NCBI RefSeq assembly: GCF_013927005.1 | Contig: NZ_CP055930.1 | Location: 4,154,001 to 4,218,000, forward strand | Reading direction: 5' to 3' | Source of the DNA: Enterobacter sp. RHBSTW-00175 | Lineage (GTDB): Bacteria; Pseudomonadota; Gammaproteobacteria; Enterobacterales; Enterobacteriaceae | DNA length: 64,000 nucleotides | Shown: in pieces, positions 15,827-23,261 of the stretch | Numbering within the stretch: the stretch's first letter is position 1 | Layout: every line of letters begins with the position of its first letter | Notes under the pieces: model-generated | The model's database searches: none | Seen by the model: only the letters and a program-made list of their open reading frames with translations | Told to the model about the DNA's origin: nothing | Position numbers and translations under genes: made by a program

Positions 15827-16161
15827 GCCTGTAATGTTTCAGGCAGGCAAATATCCAGCGTTGAAATTGCATCAGGGGATGCGTCTGTTAATGGGGCATC
15901 TTCTTCCAGCTCAACAAACTCCCTGGTGGTGCGGTAATCATCAATCAGCAGATTCCTCGCCGCCCGATACAGCCAGGCTCGTGGATTCTCCATCTCGCAG
16001 AAACTGTCTGAATGAGCGCGGGCACGCAGGAATAGCTCTTGCAGAAGGTCTGCTGTTTTTTCGCTATCACCTGTCTTCGATGTCAGAAAGCGAGAGAGTT
16101 CGGCTTCATGTTGCCGCCAGAACACGCTCATGCAGTTGTTGAATGCCGTTACATCACTCAT
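15748..16161 (-). pseudogene. Truncated ECF-type sigma factor (region 2 only)
   Basis: Starts MSDVTAFNNC behind GAGGG, 8 bp after arsH. Region 2 of an extracytoplasmic-function sigma factor is recognisable: LLQELFLRARAHSDSF and ENPRAWLYRAARNLLIDDYRT. After LPETLQAL the sequence runs out of frame into arsA DNA, adding an unrelated tail (QHRPVTRFYCLMRPEP). Region 4, which binds the -35 element, is missing, so normal sigma function is not expected. SigZ-like factors are possible relatives. Confidence 0.8.
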
Positions 16162-16169
16162 ACCAGCCC

Positions 16170-16883
16170 TCAAATTTTGCTCTGATTAACTCGCCGGGAA
16201 AGTTCTTCTGCCGACTCTTTTCGTTCGCTGTAGCGATCAACGAGATAGGCTGAGTTACCTCGGGTCAGCAGAGTAAATTTCACCAGTTCTTCCATTACAT
16301 CCACGATGCGGTCGTAATAAGACGATGGTTTCATTCGTCCATCTTCATCAAACTCCTGCCAGGCTTTTGCCACAGAGGACTGATTCGGGATGGTGATCAT
16401 CCGCATCCAGCGGCCAAGAATGCGCATCTGGTTTACGGCATTGAAAGACTGAGAGCCACCGCAGACTTGCATAACGGCCAGTGTTTTACCCTGCGAAGGG
16501 CGAACAGCGCCTTCTGAAAGTGGTATCCAATCAATCTGGGCCTTCATGATGCCGGTCATCGCACCATGGCGTTCAGGAGAACACCACACCATCCCTTCGG
16601 ACCAACGAACCAGCTCACGCAACTCCATGACTTTGGGATGAGAATCTGGTGCATCGTCAGGAAGAGGCAAGCCTGAGGGATTGAAGATCCGCACCTCTGC
16701 GCCCATGGCAGTAAGCAATCTTGCTGCTTCTTCCGTTGCCAGTCGGCTGTAAGAGCGTTCACGTACAGAGCCGTATAGCATGATGATTCGCGGCGGATGA
16801 GGGACTGTAGGAACACCGAATCTTGCCTCTGTGATTGAGGTGTCGAACAGTTTTTCTTCAACATTTTTTAATTCATTGGGCAT
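16170..16883 (-). CDS. arsH: NADPH-dependent FMN oxidoreductase ArsH
   Basis: Flavoprotein that oxidises methylated or aryl trivalent arsenicals and reduces quinones or metals. 237 residues from the ATG at 16883 ([10 protein letters not shown]), preceded by GGAG. The FMN-binding [16 protein letters not shown] and the ArsH block [21 protein letters not shown] are clear. The gene overlaps the arsR2 stop by 11 bp, so the two are co-transcribed. Confidence 0.93.
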   Translation of the reverse strand: MPNELKNVEEKLFDTSITEARFGVPTVPHPPRIIMLYGSVRERSYSRLATEEAARLLTAMGAEVRIFNPSGLPLPDDAPDSHPKVMELRELVRWSEGMVWCSPERHGAMTGIMKAQIDWIPLSEGAVRPSQGKTLAVMQVCGGSQSFNAVNQMRILGRWMRMITIPNQSSVAKAWQEFDEDGRMKPSSYYDRIVDVMEELVKFTLLTRGNSAYLVDRYSERKESAEELSRRVNQSKI

Positions 16884-17208
16884 TTTGTTCTCCGAAATCA
16901 CTATTAATACATTGCTGTTCGACTGACTCTGCACAGCACTCTTCTGTCAAAAAGGAAATCAGTGCTCCAAGATTTTCATAGCAGGCGTGGCAATACAGTA
17001 TTCTTCCCTGTCGCTCCTGACGAACCAGTGATACTGATATCAAGGAAGATAGATGGTGACTCAATGTGGATGCAGGGATCTCAAGTTGCTTTTGTAGTTC
17101 CCCTACTGCCATCCCCTGGGGACCAGCTTTGATCAATTTTTTGTATATCCCGAGCCTTGTCGCATGTCCAAGCTCTTTCAGCACAGTTGCCGCAAAGTTC
17201 AGTTCCAT
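16873..17208 (-). CDS. Second ArsR-family repressor, C-terminal cysteine type
   Basis: A 111-residue winged-helix regulator ([37 protein letters not shown]). It lacks the N-terminal CVC motif of the first ArsR. Instead it has Cys91, Cys92 and Cys100 near the C-terminus ([11 protein letters not shown]) plus Cys73/Cys76, resembling the Acidithiobacillus-type As(III) site. AAGGAG precedes ATG 17208. It controls the leftward arsR2-arsH unit, probably through the palindrome at 17231..17254. Confidence 0.88.
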   Translation of the reverse strand: MELNFAATVLKELGHATRLGIYKKLIKAGPQGMAVGELQKQLEIPASTLSHHLSSLISVSLVRQERQGRILYCHACYENLGALISFLTEECCAESVEQQCINSDFGEQNAQ

Positions 17209-17230
17209 ACGTCTCCTTAGAATTAATTCT

Positions 17231-17254
17231 ATATTTCCAGAATAATGGAAATAT
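17231..17254 (-). promoter_or_regulatory. Operator palindrome for the second ArsR
   Basis: ATATTTCC-AGAATAAT-GGAAATAT, perfect 8-bp arms, 22 bp upstream of the arsR2 start. It differs from the operators of the arsRDABC operon, matching the different repressor type. Confidence 0.6.
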
Positions 17255-17380
17255 TGTCTTGCTTCAATACTATCTTCTGTAGTTGCGAGAATCCGAAGAG
17301 GATATCGCCTTCCTTCCACTTACGTCTGCCTATAGCATTTCGTGCTGTTAAGTCGTTGATCTAATTTACACATAGGTGTA

Positions 17381-17396
17381 CTGTATAAATATACAG
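17381..17396 (+). promoter_or_regulatory. LexA box (SOS operator)
   Basis: CTGTATAAATATACAG, a nearly ideal SOS box with the invariant CTG and CAG ends, 20 bp upstream of the dinI-like start. The adjoining 17255..17380 holds no gene and probably contains the right junction of the ars island. Confidence 0.9.
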
Positions 17397-17416
17397 TTAA
17401 AGCGGCGGAGGCATTT

Positions 17417-17650
17417 ATGAAAGTTGAGTTAACCATTGATCGTACTAAAGAACTTCCAAAGGGCGCAGTCCCGGCGCTGGAAAAAGTACTATTAAAACGA
17501 CTCCAGAATCAGTTCGAAGATTGCAGCCTGGTTATACGACGGGCAGGTTCGGATGGGTTAAGTGTTTCCGGTGGTGAAAAGGAAGTTAAGAAGAAAGTTG
17601 AGGAAATCCTCCAGCAGACCTGGGAAAGCGTAGACGACTGGTTTTATTGA
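17417..17650 (+). CDS. DinI-family protein
   Basis: 77 residues with the DinI pattern (ELTIDRTKELPKGAVPALEKVLLKR, VKKKVEEILQQTWESVDDWFY). DinI-type proteins bind RecA filaments; phage versions modulate the SOS response or act as antirepressors. The gene has its own LexA box and a GGAGG RBS. With a repressor that lacks a self-cleavage domain, an SOS-induced DinI-like protein is a candidate link between DNA damage and induction; that link is inference. Confidence 0.88.
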   Translation: MKVELTIDRTKELPKGAVPALEKVLLKRLQNQFEDCSLVIRRAGSDGLSVSGGEKEVKKKVEEILQQTWESVDDWFY

Positions 17651-17689
17651 TACAGTATTCAATAACTTTCCAGTGTGGAGGGGGGATTG

Positions 17690-17935
17690 GTGAAACAAAA
17701 AGAAGAATTACCGAAAAAGGGCTATGCAGTAATCAGGTGTCACGATGGTGTAATCGTTGCACGACTGCAATCATTTCCAGACAGTGGGCGCGCGATTATG
17801 TACAGACGTGGTGATGAGGTTTCATTTATGCCGTTGCAGGAAGATGAGGTGGTAGGAACACCGACACTCTTTACGCAGATGCTTGAGCGGGCTGGTTATC
17901 GCGTTTCCAAGAATTCTGTTACACTCCCGTCATAG
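17690..17935 (+). CDS. Hypothetical phage protein, 81 aa
   Basis: A beta-rich small protein (KGYAVIRCHDGVIVARLQSFPDSGRAIMYRRGDEVSFMPLQEDE). The likely start is GTG 17690, six bases after GGAGGGGGG; TTG 17687 and GTG 17675 are alternatives. It lies in the late-early (nin-like) region. I do not recognise a function. Confidence 0.6.
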   Translation: MKQKEELPKKGYAVIRCHDGVIVARLQSFPDSGRAIMYRRGDEVSFMPLQEDEVVGTPTLFTQMLERAGYRVSKNSVTLPS

Positions 17936-17976
17936 GCCTGAACACCCTATACCTGCTGCGCCACTGGAGAGATACC

Positions 17977-18069
17977 ATGGCGCAAAAACCAAACAAGAAT
18001 AAATCTTTACTGACCCCTCAAAGGGCCAGCGGTTTTCTTTTGATGCCACTCCTGCAGGAGGTGGCATGA
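17977..18069 (+). CDS. Very small phage protein, 30 aa
   Basis: ATG 17977 follows GGAGAGAT; the frame ends in an ATGA overlap with the next gene, the mark of a translationally coupled cistron. The start is basic and Asn/Lys-rich (MAQKPNKNKS). Unknown function; the overlap and RBS support expression. Confidence 0.5.
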   Translation: MAQKPNKNKSLLTPQRASGFLLMPLLQEVA

Positions 18070-18272
18070 AGAAAAGCTGGTTCACTCACACCGGGCTTAC
18101 AACGGAAGAAGCCAGTGAGCTGGTGGAACGCTATAAATCCAAAGGCGTTCCCGTTGAAAAGAGCCTCGATATTGACCCTCGGCTTTGGATAGTTAGCGCT
18201 CTTCTGCCGCAGCAAGAATCCTCACCTAAGACACAGCAAAGCTTGCGTTCCCGGGCATGGGGGCGAGTGTGA
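18066..18272 (+). CDS. Hypothetical nin-region protein, 68 aa
   Basis: Starts MKKSWFTHTGLTTEEASELVERY, with GGAGGTGGC just before the ATG. It overlaps the 30-aa gene by 4 bp and, by GTGA, the rusA start. No recognised domain. It is part of a tightly packed rightward operon ending in the Q-like gene. Confidence 0.6.
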   Translation: MKKSWFTHTGLTTEEASELVERYKSKGVPVEKSLDIDPRLWIVSALLPQQESSPKTQQSLRSRAWGRV

Positions 18273-18625
18273 CAGTCTACAACATAATCCCTGTGGGTAA
18301 GCCGCGTATGACGCGTGCAGACAAGTGGAAGAAGCGCCCAGAAGTAATGCGTTACTGGGCTTACTGCGACCATGTCCGGCTCCTGGGTGTCACTATGCCC
18401 GAATCCAATTCACACATCACCTTCATCATTCCAATGCCAAAAAGCTGGAGTAAGAAGAAGCGCCAGCAGTTTGATGGTAAGCCACACCAGAGTAAACCTG
18501 ACTTCGATAACCTGGTTAAAGCACTCTCCGATGCCATTTATGAAGATGACGCTCATATATGGGATGCTCGGATTACGAAGCTATGGGGTGAAATCGGTCA
18601 GATCATTATCAGGAATATCGACTGA
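18269..18625 (+). CDS. rusA: RusA-type Holliday junction resolvase
   Basis: Endonuclease that cuts four-way DNA junctions. 118 residues from GTG 18269 (reads VTVYNIIPVGKPRMTRADKW), which overlaps the previous stop as GTGA. The catalytic cluster KPDFDNLVKALSDAIYEDDAHI contains the metal-binding aspartates of RusA. In lambdoid phages rusA, like ninG/rap, aids recombination. Upstream ATG 18257 is an alternative start. Confidence 0.92.
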   Translation: MTVYNIIPVGKPRMTRADKWKKRPEVMRYWAYCDHVRLLGVTMPESNSHITFIIPMPKSWSKKKRQQFDGKPHQSKPDFDNLVKALSDAIYEDDAHIWDARITKLWGEIGQIIIRNID

Positions 18626-19644
18626 TGCGCGCGCTCCTTCAACCTGTAATCGTCAGAGAGCTTGGTGTTGTGCTGTTGAAGCCCGGCAGCGAACTTATGA
18701 GTTTATTTGGCGGCGGTAGGGTGCTGATTGAGCGGCAACCAGAGAGTATGGCAAATCTGGAAACCGGTCGCGTTCCTGATGCCCGGCAGCCTCTCGGCGA
18801 TGATACAGCGCTTCGATCTTTTTTTCTGAATGACAAAGTGATTCATGCCGCTGGTGGGATTAGTGGTCTGGATTATTGGTTGCTTCGGTACGCTGGTGGA
18901 CGTTGCCAGTACGAGCATAGTGATTATCACTATCACGAAATGACCGTCATGCACCATGAGCCCGGTTCAATTCTGCTTTGCGGTTACTGTGACAACCTGC
19001 TGCGTGGCCAGCATACGGAAGCTCTGGCGTCGCTGGCCCGCCAAAATGTAATCTCCTGGGTTCTGAACTCCATTCGCGTGGCTCTCAGTATAGATAATGC
19101 CCGGGAAATATCGCTTGCTGAATTGAGCTGGTGGGCAGTTCGCTACGGCGTGACGGATGCCCTGCCAGAATCAGCCGTGCGTAATGCGTTACGCCTGCCT
19201 GATGAGGGTAAAATTGGCCGCGAAAGTGACATAACACCTAGCGTGCCTGCCACCAGCATCCTCGCTGAAAAAGTGTCGAAAGTAACCCTGCCAGAACCAC
19301 TACCAAAACCTATCGTTGGAGTTTTGGTCGATCCAGAACCGCCTCAGTCATTTATGCGCCGACCTAAACGCCTGCGCTGGCAATGTCGAGAGTATCTGGC
19401 ATGGGTAAAAACTCAGCCCTGTGAATGCTGCCACCAGCCATCAGACGATCCGCACCACTTAATTGGCTGGGGGCAGGGTGGTATGGGTACAAAAGCCCAT
19501 GACATCTTTGCAATCCCGCTTTGCCGCAAACATCACACCGAACTACATAACGACCGGCTGGCATTCGAGCGCAAATATGGCTCGCAGCTGGAGATGATCA
19601 TTAAAGTGCTGGACCGGGCCTACGCGCTCGGCGTTCTGGCGTAA
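18625..19644 (+). CDS. DUF968 protein with C-terminal HNH-like zinc site
   Basis: 339 residues. It starts at ATG 18625, overlapping the rusA stop. Early motif RELGVVLLKPGSELMSLFGGGRVLI is typical of phage DUF968 proteins. Residues about 255-330 hold an HNH-type cluster: CECCHQPSDDPHHLIGWGQGG and CRKHHTELH. Probable DNA-binding or nuclease function in the nin-like region; activity is not known for the family. Confidence 0.75.
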   Translation: MRALLQPVIVRELGVVLLKPGSELMSLFGGGRVLIERQPESMANLETGRVPDARQPLGDDTALRSFFLNDKVIHAAGGISGLDYWLLRYAGGRCQYEHSDYHYHEMTVMHHEPGSILLCGYCDNLLRGQHTEALASLARQNVISWVLNSIRVALSIDNAREISLAELSWWAVRYGVTDALPESAVRNALRLPDEGKIGRESDITPSVPATSILAEKVSKVTLPEPLPKPIVGVLVDPEPPQSFMRRPKRLRWQCREYLAWVKTQPCECCHQPSDDPHHLIGWGQGGMGTKAHDIFAIPLCRKHHTELHNDRLAFERKYGSQLEMIIKVLDRAYALGVLA

Positions 19645-19656
19645 GGAGCGAACAGG

Positions 19657-20262
19657 ATGACACCACGTCAACGCCGTAATCATATTGAAGCGCTGGGTAA
19701 AGCAGCGACTGCGCCGCGTAAAAGCTGGCTGGGTAAAAGCATGCTTCTGACAGGTATTCAGGCGGCATGGATTAAGTCATTGCTTACAACATGGGGAGAG
19801 GGTGTAAGCGGAGGAGCAGCCCCACGTCTACCCCGTGCACATGCCTGCTGGGATGTCCTTAAGGGCGGGCGATGGTCAGACAAGGCATTGTCTCGCTTTA
19901 CGGTTGCACTCGAACAAGCTCGGGGTGAAGGATTCAGAGGGCCGCAGGCGCTTAATCGTGCCCACGCAATCCTTTGGCCACAGCCAGCCACCAGCATCAT
20001 TGATGAAGCCATGCACGATGATGACGTTGATTTTGTCGAGCAGTCAGTGCTGCAGGCGCTTGATGTAAATGACCCGGTTTATATCGTCGGCCTGCAGTAT
20101 TACACCACACGCAAAAAAATCTCAGACATTACGCGGGAACTACAGTCGATCGCACCGTGGCTAACGGATTGGGAGGCCAGAAAACGAGTTCGATGGTGCC
20201 TGGAAATTTTCAGGGCTAAGGTCTTTTTGTCTACGCGGAAACTCCTGGCTGAGCAGAGCTGA
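19657..20262 (+). CDS. Candidate late-gene antiterminator (Q-like, DUF1133-type)
   Basis: 201 residues, basic, last gene of the early operon and directly before a long non-coding stretch and the lysis region, where lambdoid phages keep Q. Sequence blocks such as QAAWIKSLLTTWGEGVSGG and ITRELQSIAPWLTDWEARKRVRWC fit phage Q/DUF1133-type proteins rather than lambda Q itself. The assignment is mostly positional. Confidence 0.65.
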   Translation: MTPRQRRNHIEALGKAATAPRKSWLGKSMLLTGIQAAWIKSLLTTWGEGVSGGAAPRLPRAHACWDVLKGGRWSDKALSRFTVALEQARGEGFRGPQALNRAHAILWPQPATSIIDEAMHDDDVDFVEQSVLQALDVNDPVYIVGLQYYTTRKKISDITRELQSIAPWLTDWEARKRVRWCLEIFRAKVFLSTRKLLAEQS

Positions 20263-20400
20263 ATTAGTGTCTTTTAGCTTTTCGTGCTTTATTTTTATTT
20301 AGGCATTGAAAACGAGCCATAAATTTAGATAATCCATTCATGCTTGGCAGAGCTGCGCCGCGATGGCAGCGAACTTAAGCGACAATTTGAAAATAACGAG

Positions 20401-20422
20401 AGCCCCGCCAGTCGGGGCTTTT
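20401..20422 (+). terminator. Terminator after the Q-like gene
   Basis: AGCCCCG-CCAGT-CGGGGCT followed by TTTTGCTTT. It could be the late-leader terminator that Q must overcome. The 310 bp from 20263 to 20572 hold this element and hairpin A but no gene. Confidence 0.75.
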
Positions 20423-20429
20423 GCTTTAA

Positions 20430-20487
20430 GGCGATACGACAGGGGTATTCGCGAGGTGCATTGCATCAGTACCCCTGTCATATCGCC
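20430..20487. repeat. Hairpin repeat A
   Basis: 18-bp arms, GGCGATACGACAGGGGTA (20430..20447) and its inverse (20470..20487) with one mismatch, around a 22-base loop. A related copy lies at 22419..22475, with the same arm words and shared loop words (ATTCG, TGCA, CATCAGT). Together they bracket two small genes and a methyltransferase. Confidence 0.8.
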
Positions 20488-20572
20488 GTACTTCATTTAA
20501 CTTTCAGTATTTCTAACGCCAGTTGGATTTAAAAAGATCTACACTTCCATAAAGTGATGGAGGTTCATGGAT

Positions 20573-20776
20573 ATGAAAGAAGGTTATTACTGGATTCAAC
20601 ACAACGGTGTCGTTCAGGTTGCTTTTTACTCCGAGGGGGTTACTGAAGACCTGGAAACTGGAAACGTCATTCATGGGATATGGCATCTCACCATTGGCGA
20701 TGATATTTGTAACAATGGTGAAGCCGAGATATTAGAAGGCCCCTTGAAATCACCGGTTCAAAATAAACTTTGGTAA
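20573..20776 (+). CDS. Hypothetical small phage protein, 67 aa
   Basis: Begins MKEGYYWIQHNGVVQVAFYSEG and contains a beta-sheet-like run of aromatic residues. GGAGG lies 9 bases before ATG 20573; ATG 20567 is an alternative that sits too close to the RBS. It lies between hairpin A and the methyltransferase. No function recognised. Confidence 0.6.
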   Translation: MKEGYYWIQHNGVVQVAFYSEGVTEDLETGNVIHGIWHLTIGDDICNNGEAEILEGPLKSPVQNKLW

Positions 20777-20843
20777 GGAAAACTTGCTGTTATCAGCGAC
20801 CAGAGTTATCTGTGTGTCACGCCCTTAAAAACAGGTAAAAGAC

Positions 20844-21035
20844 ATGCAAAATCAACCGTATATGACCGCAGAAGCAAAGGCGGTTTTTAACGAATTAAGC
20901 ACGTCACCAGCTACCGCTGGAGAAATTGCACAGAATACCCACCTTAGCTGTGAAAAATGCCAGTTCATACTTACGCAACTGGTTATAGCGGGGCTATCAG
21001 ATTATCAATTCGGATGTTACAAGCGCCTCCAGTGA
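20844..21035 (+). CDS. Small winged-helix-like phage protein, 63 aa
   Basis: Pattern of a small helical DNA-binding domain (TAEAKAVFNELSTSPATAGEIAQNTHLSCEKCQFILTQLVIAGL). The RBS is weak (AGGT). A terminator overlaps its 3' end. Function unknown; regulator possible. Confidence 0.5.
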   Translation: MQNQPYMTAEAKAVFNELSTSPATAGEIAQNTHLSCEKCQFILTQLVIAGLSDYQFGCYKRLQ

Positions 21036-21049
21036 TGGGGGCTTTTTTT
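21025..21049 (+). terminator. Terminator overlapping the end of the 63-aa gene
   Basis: GCCTCC-AGTGAT-GGGGGC followed by TTTTTTT. The next 130 bp hold a GC-rich hairpin (GGCTGG..CCAGCC, about 21061..21091) and a perfect 16-bp palindrome GCTTTAGCGCTAAAGC near 21132, but no gene. Confidence 0.8.
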
Positions 21050-21182
21050 GTGGAATGGGCGGCTGGTGGGTGTTGTAGCACCCGGCCAGCCATTTGCTCA
21101 TGTTGAAGGTCACAAGCGAACCAAGGCCCACCGCTTTAGCGCTAAAGCATGTTGAGCCTATCAGAGACCCGCTGACTGATCT

Positions 21183-22235
21183 ATGAAAAATACTGTAAAA
21201 ATATCCAGTGCAAAATTAGTGAACGCCGATTGTCTTCAGTACCTTGCGCAACTTCCCGATGACTCTATTGACCTCATTGTTACTGACCCACCTTATTTCA
21301 AGGTTAAGCCGAATGGCTGGGATAACCAGTGGAAAGGGGATGAGGATTATCTCCGCTGGCTCGATATGTGCTTGGCACAGTTCTGGCGAGTGCTTAAACC
21401 TGCCGGCAGCCTTTATCTCTTCTCCGGCCACCGCCTGGCGTCAGACATTGAGATCATGATGCGTAATCGGTTCAACATCCTGAACCATATCATCTGGGCG
21501 AAGCCTTCAGGCCGCTGGAATGGATGCAATAAGGAGAGCCTTCGCTCTTACTTCCCTGCGACGGAACGCATTCTTTTCGCTGAGCATTACCAGGGACCAT
21601 ATAAGCCGAAAAGCGATGGATTCAGTGAGAAAAGCAACGAGGTTAAACAACACGTCATGGCCCCGTTAATTTCTTACTTTCGCGATGCCAGAACTGAGCT
21701 GGGGGTTACTTCCAGGCAAATTGCAGACGCCACTGGAAAGAAAAACATGGTGTCCCACTGGTTCGGGGCCAGCCAGTGGCAATTACCAAACGAGCAGGAT
21801 TACAAAAAGCTGCAGGAATTGTTCACTCAGATAGCAATTGAGAAACACCGCGCTTCTGAACTACAAGCACCTCACCACCAGCTAGTGGCCACGTGGCATT
21901 CGTTGAACCGGAAATACCTTGATCTGCTGGAAGAGTATAAATCTCTTCGGCGGCATTTCTCTGTGACAGTAGCCGTGCCATATACCGACATCTGGACCCA
22001 TAAACCCGTCCAGTTCTACCCAGGTAAACACCCGTGCGAAAAGCCCGCTGATATGCTGCGGCAAATCATCAACGCCAGCAGCAGGCCCGGCGATGTTGTG
22101 GCCGATTTCTTCATGGGTTCGGGATCAACTGTTAAAGCAGCGATTGAACTGGGCCGCCAGGCTATTGGCGTAGAACTGGAAGAGGACCGATTTGACCAGA
22201 CGGTAAGTGAGGTAAGGAAGCTGGTAGAAGAATAA
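21183..22235 (+). CDS. Orphan DNA methyltransferase (N6-adenine/N4-cytosine type)
   Basis: 350 residues. Catalytic motif DPPY is at the N-terminus (IDLIVTDPPYFKV) and the AdoMet-binding FMGSGST motif near the C-terminus, the beta-class order. Between them, about residues 160-215, is an extra helix-turn-helix-like insert (LGVTSRQIADATGKKNMVSHWFG). No restriction enzyme is adjacent, so it is probably a phage self-protection or regulatory methylase. The RBS is poor. It lies between the two hairpin repeats and is followed by its own terminator. Confidence 0.88.
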   Translation: MKNTVKISSAKLVNADCLQYLAQLPDDSIDLIVTDPPYFKVKPNGWDNQWKGDEDYLRWLDMCLAQFWRVLKPAGSLYLFSGHRLASDIEIMMRNRFNILNHIIWAKPSGRWNGCNKESLRSYFPATERILFAEHYQGPYKPKSDGFSEKSNEVKQHVMAPLISYFRDARTELGVTSRQIADATGKKNMVSHWFGASQWQLPNEQDYKKLQELFTQIAIEKHRASELQAPHHQLVATWHSLNRKYLDLLEEYKSLRRHFSVTVAVPYTDIWTHKPVQFYPGKHPCEKPADMLRQIINASSRPGDVVADFFMGSGSTVKAAIELGRQAIGVELEEDRFDQTVSEVRKLVEE

Positions 22236-22241
22236 ACGTAT

Positions 22242-22265
22242 GGTCGCGGAAGCGGCCTTTTTTTT
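22242..22265 (+). terminator. Terminator after the methyltransferase
   Basis: GGTCGC-GGAA-GCGGCC followed by eight T residues. Confidence 0.85.
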
Positions 22266-22311
22266 CCCCTCATATTTTCTGAGAGGATTAACCGCAATAA
22301 GAGGGGGCTAA

Positions 22312-22392
22312 ATGTCCGATCCTGTATCTGGTACTACGGTAGCAGCTGGTGGCCTCACGGGGGCTGTATGTTTATCTTGGTTACTGGTTTAA
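22312..22392 (+). pseudogene. Holin remnant (N-terminal 26 codons)
   Basis: ATG 22312 with a strong RBS (GAGGGGG). The frame begins MSDPVSGTTVAAGGLTGAV, which looks like the start of small phage holins of the kind beginning MSDPVTG, then stops after one hydrophobic turn. Hairpin repeat B starts 27 bp later. The rest of a holin is not found. I infer that insertion of foreign DNA (hairpin B, uspF-like gene) cut it off; a working lambda-type holin lies at 23637. Confidence 0.5.
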
Positions 22393-22418
22393 ATTGCGTT
22401 ATAGCATCACTTTTCCTA

Positions 22419-22475
22419 GGGATACGACAGGGGATTCGAATTTGCACTACATCAGTCCACCCCTGGCGTATCGCC
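22419..22475. repeat. Hairpin repeat B
   Basis: GGATACGACAGGGG (22420..22433) pairs with CCCCTGGCGTATC (22460..22472) with one mismatch. The arms and loop words (ATTCG, TGCA, CATCAGT) match hairpin A at 20430..20487, in the same orientation, about 1.99 kb away. No T-run follows, so it is not an ordinary terminator. Confidence 0.78.
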
Positions 22476-22556
22476 TGACCTCCGTAAACCTGAGTTTATA
22501 TAATTTTACTCAGGAGTAATAACTTTCCTTGCCAGCATGTTGCGGAATTCAGATTG

Positions 22557-22991
22557 CTACCTAACGACCAGAACAGGGCATTTTGCGTGCCGAACAACAT
22601 CAGCAGCGTTTGAACCTAAAAGATAGGTCGTTATGTTAGGGCGATGAGAAGCAATAATAATTAAATCTGCACCAATTTTATGCGCGAATTTGAGAATTTG
22701 GTCTTTAGGTGATCCGTCGGCAATGTGAGTCTCAATTTTTTCTACAGGTAACCTGAATTGTTTAACAATTTCATTGAGTTTTGATAAAGCACTTTGTCGT
22801 ATTTCATTAATGCTTGGCATTTCAGCTGAATATGCCAAACCTAATGACGTATAAAATGAATGGAAAGGAACAACTGCAAGAAAATGGACTTTGGTTGTAT
22901 TAAGTACTGCATGTGTCTGAACGTAAGGAATAACCATGTTTGTCAGGTCTTCCTCGGCAATGTCAATTGGAACCAAAATAGAGCTGTACAT
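22557..22991 (-). CDS. Universal stress protein, UspF-like
   Basis: 144 residues from ATG 22991 (MYSSILVPID) behind AGGAGGG. It closely follows UspF: LGLAYSAEMPSINEIRQ, the nucleotide-binding GSPKDQILKF, and HRPNITTYLLGSNAADVVRHA ending CPVLVVR. UspF-type proteins bind ATP and affect adhesion and stress survival. It runs against the late operon, in AT-rich DNA, and interrupts the lysis region, so it is a lysogenic-expression cargo gene. Confidence 0.9.
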   Translation of the reverse strand: MYSSILVPIDIAEEDLTNMVIPYVQTHAVLNTTKVHFLAVVPFHSFYTSLGLAYSAEMPSINEIRQSALSKLNEIVKQFRLPVEKIETHIADGSPKDQILKFAHKIGADLIIIASHRPNITTYLLGSNAADVVRHAKCPVLVVR

Positions 22992-23225
22992 TTGACCCTC
23001 CTGCGCGTTTTTTGTTCTCTTAGAGAATAGTACATCCATTTCAGGAAAGCAGAGAACTAGCGGACAAAATAGCAGAGGCAAGGATTCGCCGGCTTAAAAA
23101 ATAATGAGTTACATGGTTTTACAGGGATGTTCTTGCGATTTAGTGAACGGCGAAAGCATTAATGCATGTACATTTCTGATTGTAATCAATGAGATGCGTC
23201 GAGAGTGTAGGATATCTTGATTATC

Positions 23226-23261
23226 TAAAAAATGCGGAGAACGACATCATCCTTCTCCGCA
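23226..23261 (-). terminator. Leftward terminator upstream of the uspF-like gene
   Basis: On the minus strand TGCGGAGAA-(11)-TTCTCCGCA is followed by TTTTTTAG. No gene lies on its 5' side for 375 bp. It may end a small leftward RNA or attenuate the uspF-like transcript. The surrounding 22992..23568 is AT-rich and shows no open frame with an RBS. Confidence 0.7.

Noticed and set aside
20430..20487. REP element
   Set aside because: The arms (GATACGACAGGGG) do not match the REP consensus seen at 58956..59030, and only two copies occur, both in the prophage.
20430..22475. Integron attC sites as an explanation of the two hairpins
   Set aside because: The hairpins lack the conserved attC core (RYYYAAC/GTTRRRY), and no integron integrase is present.
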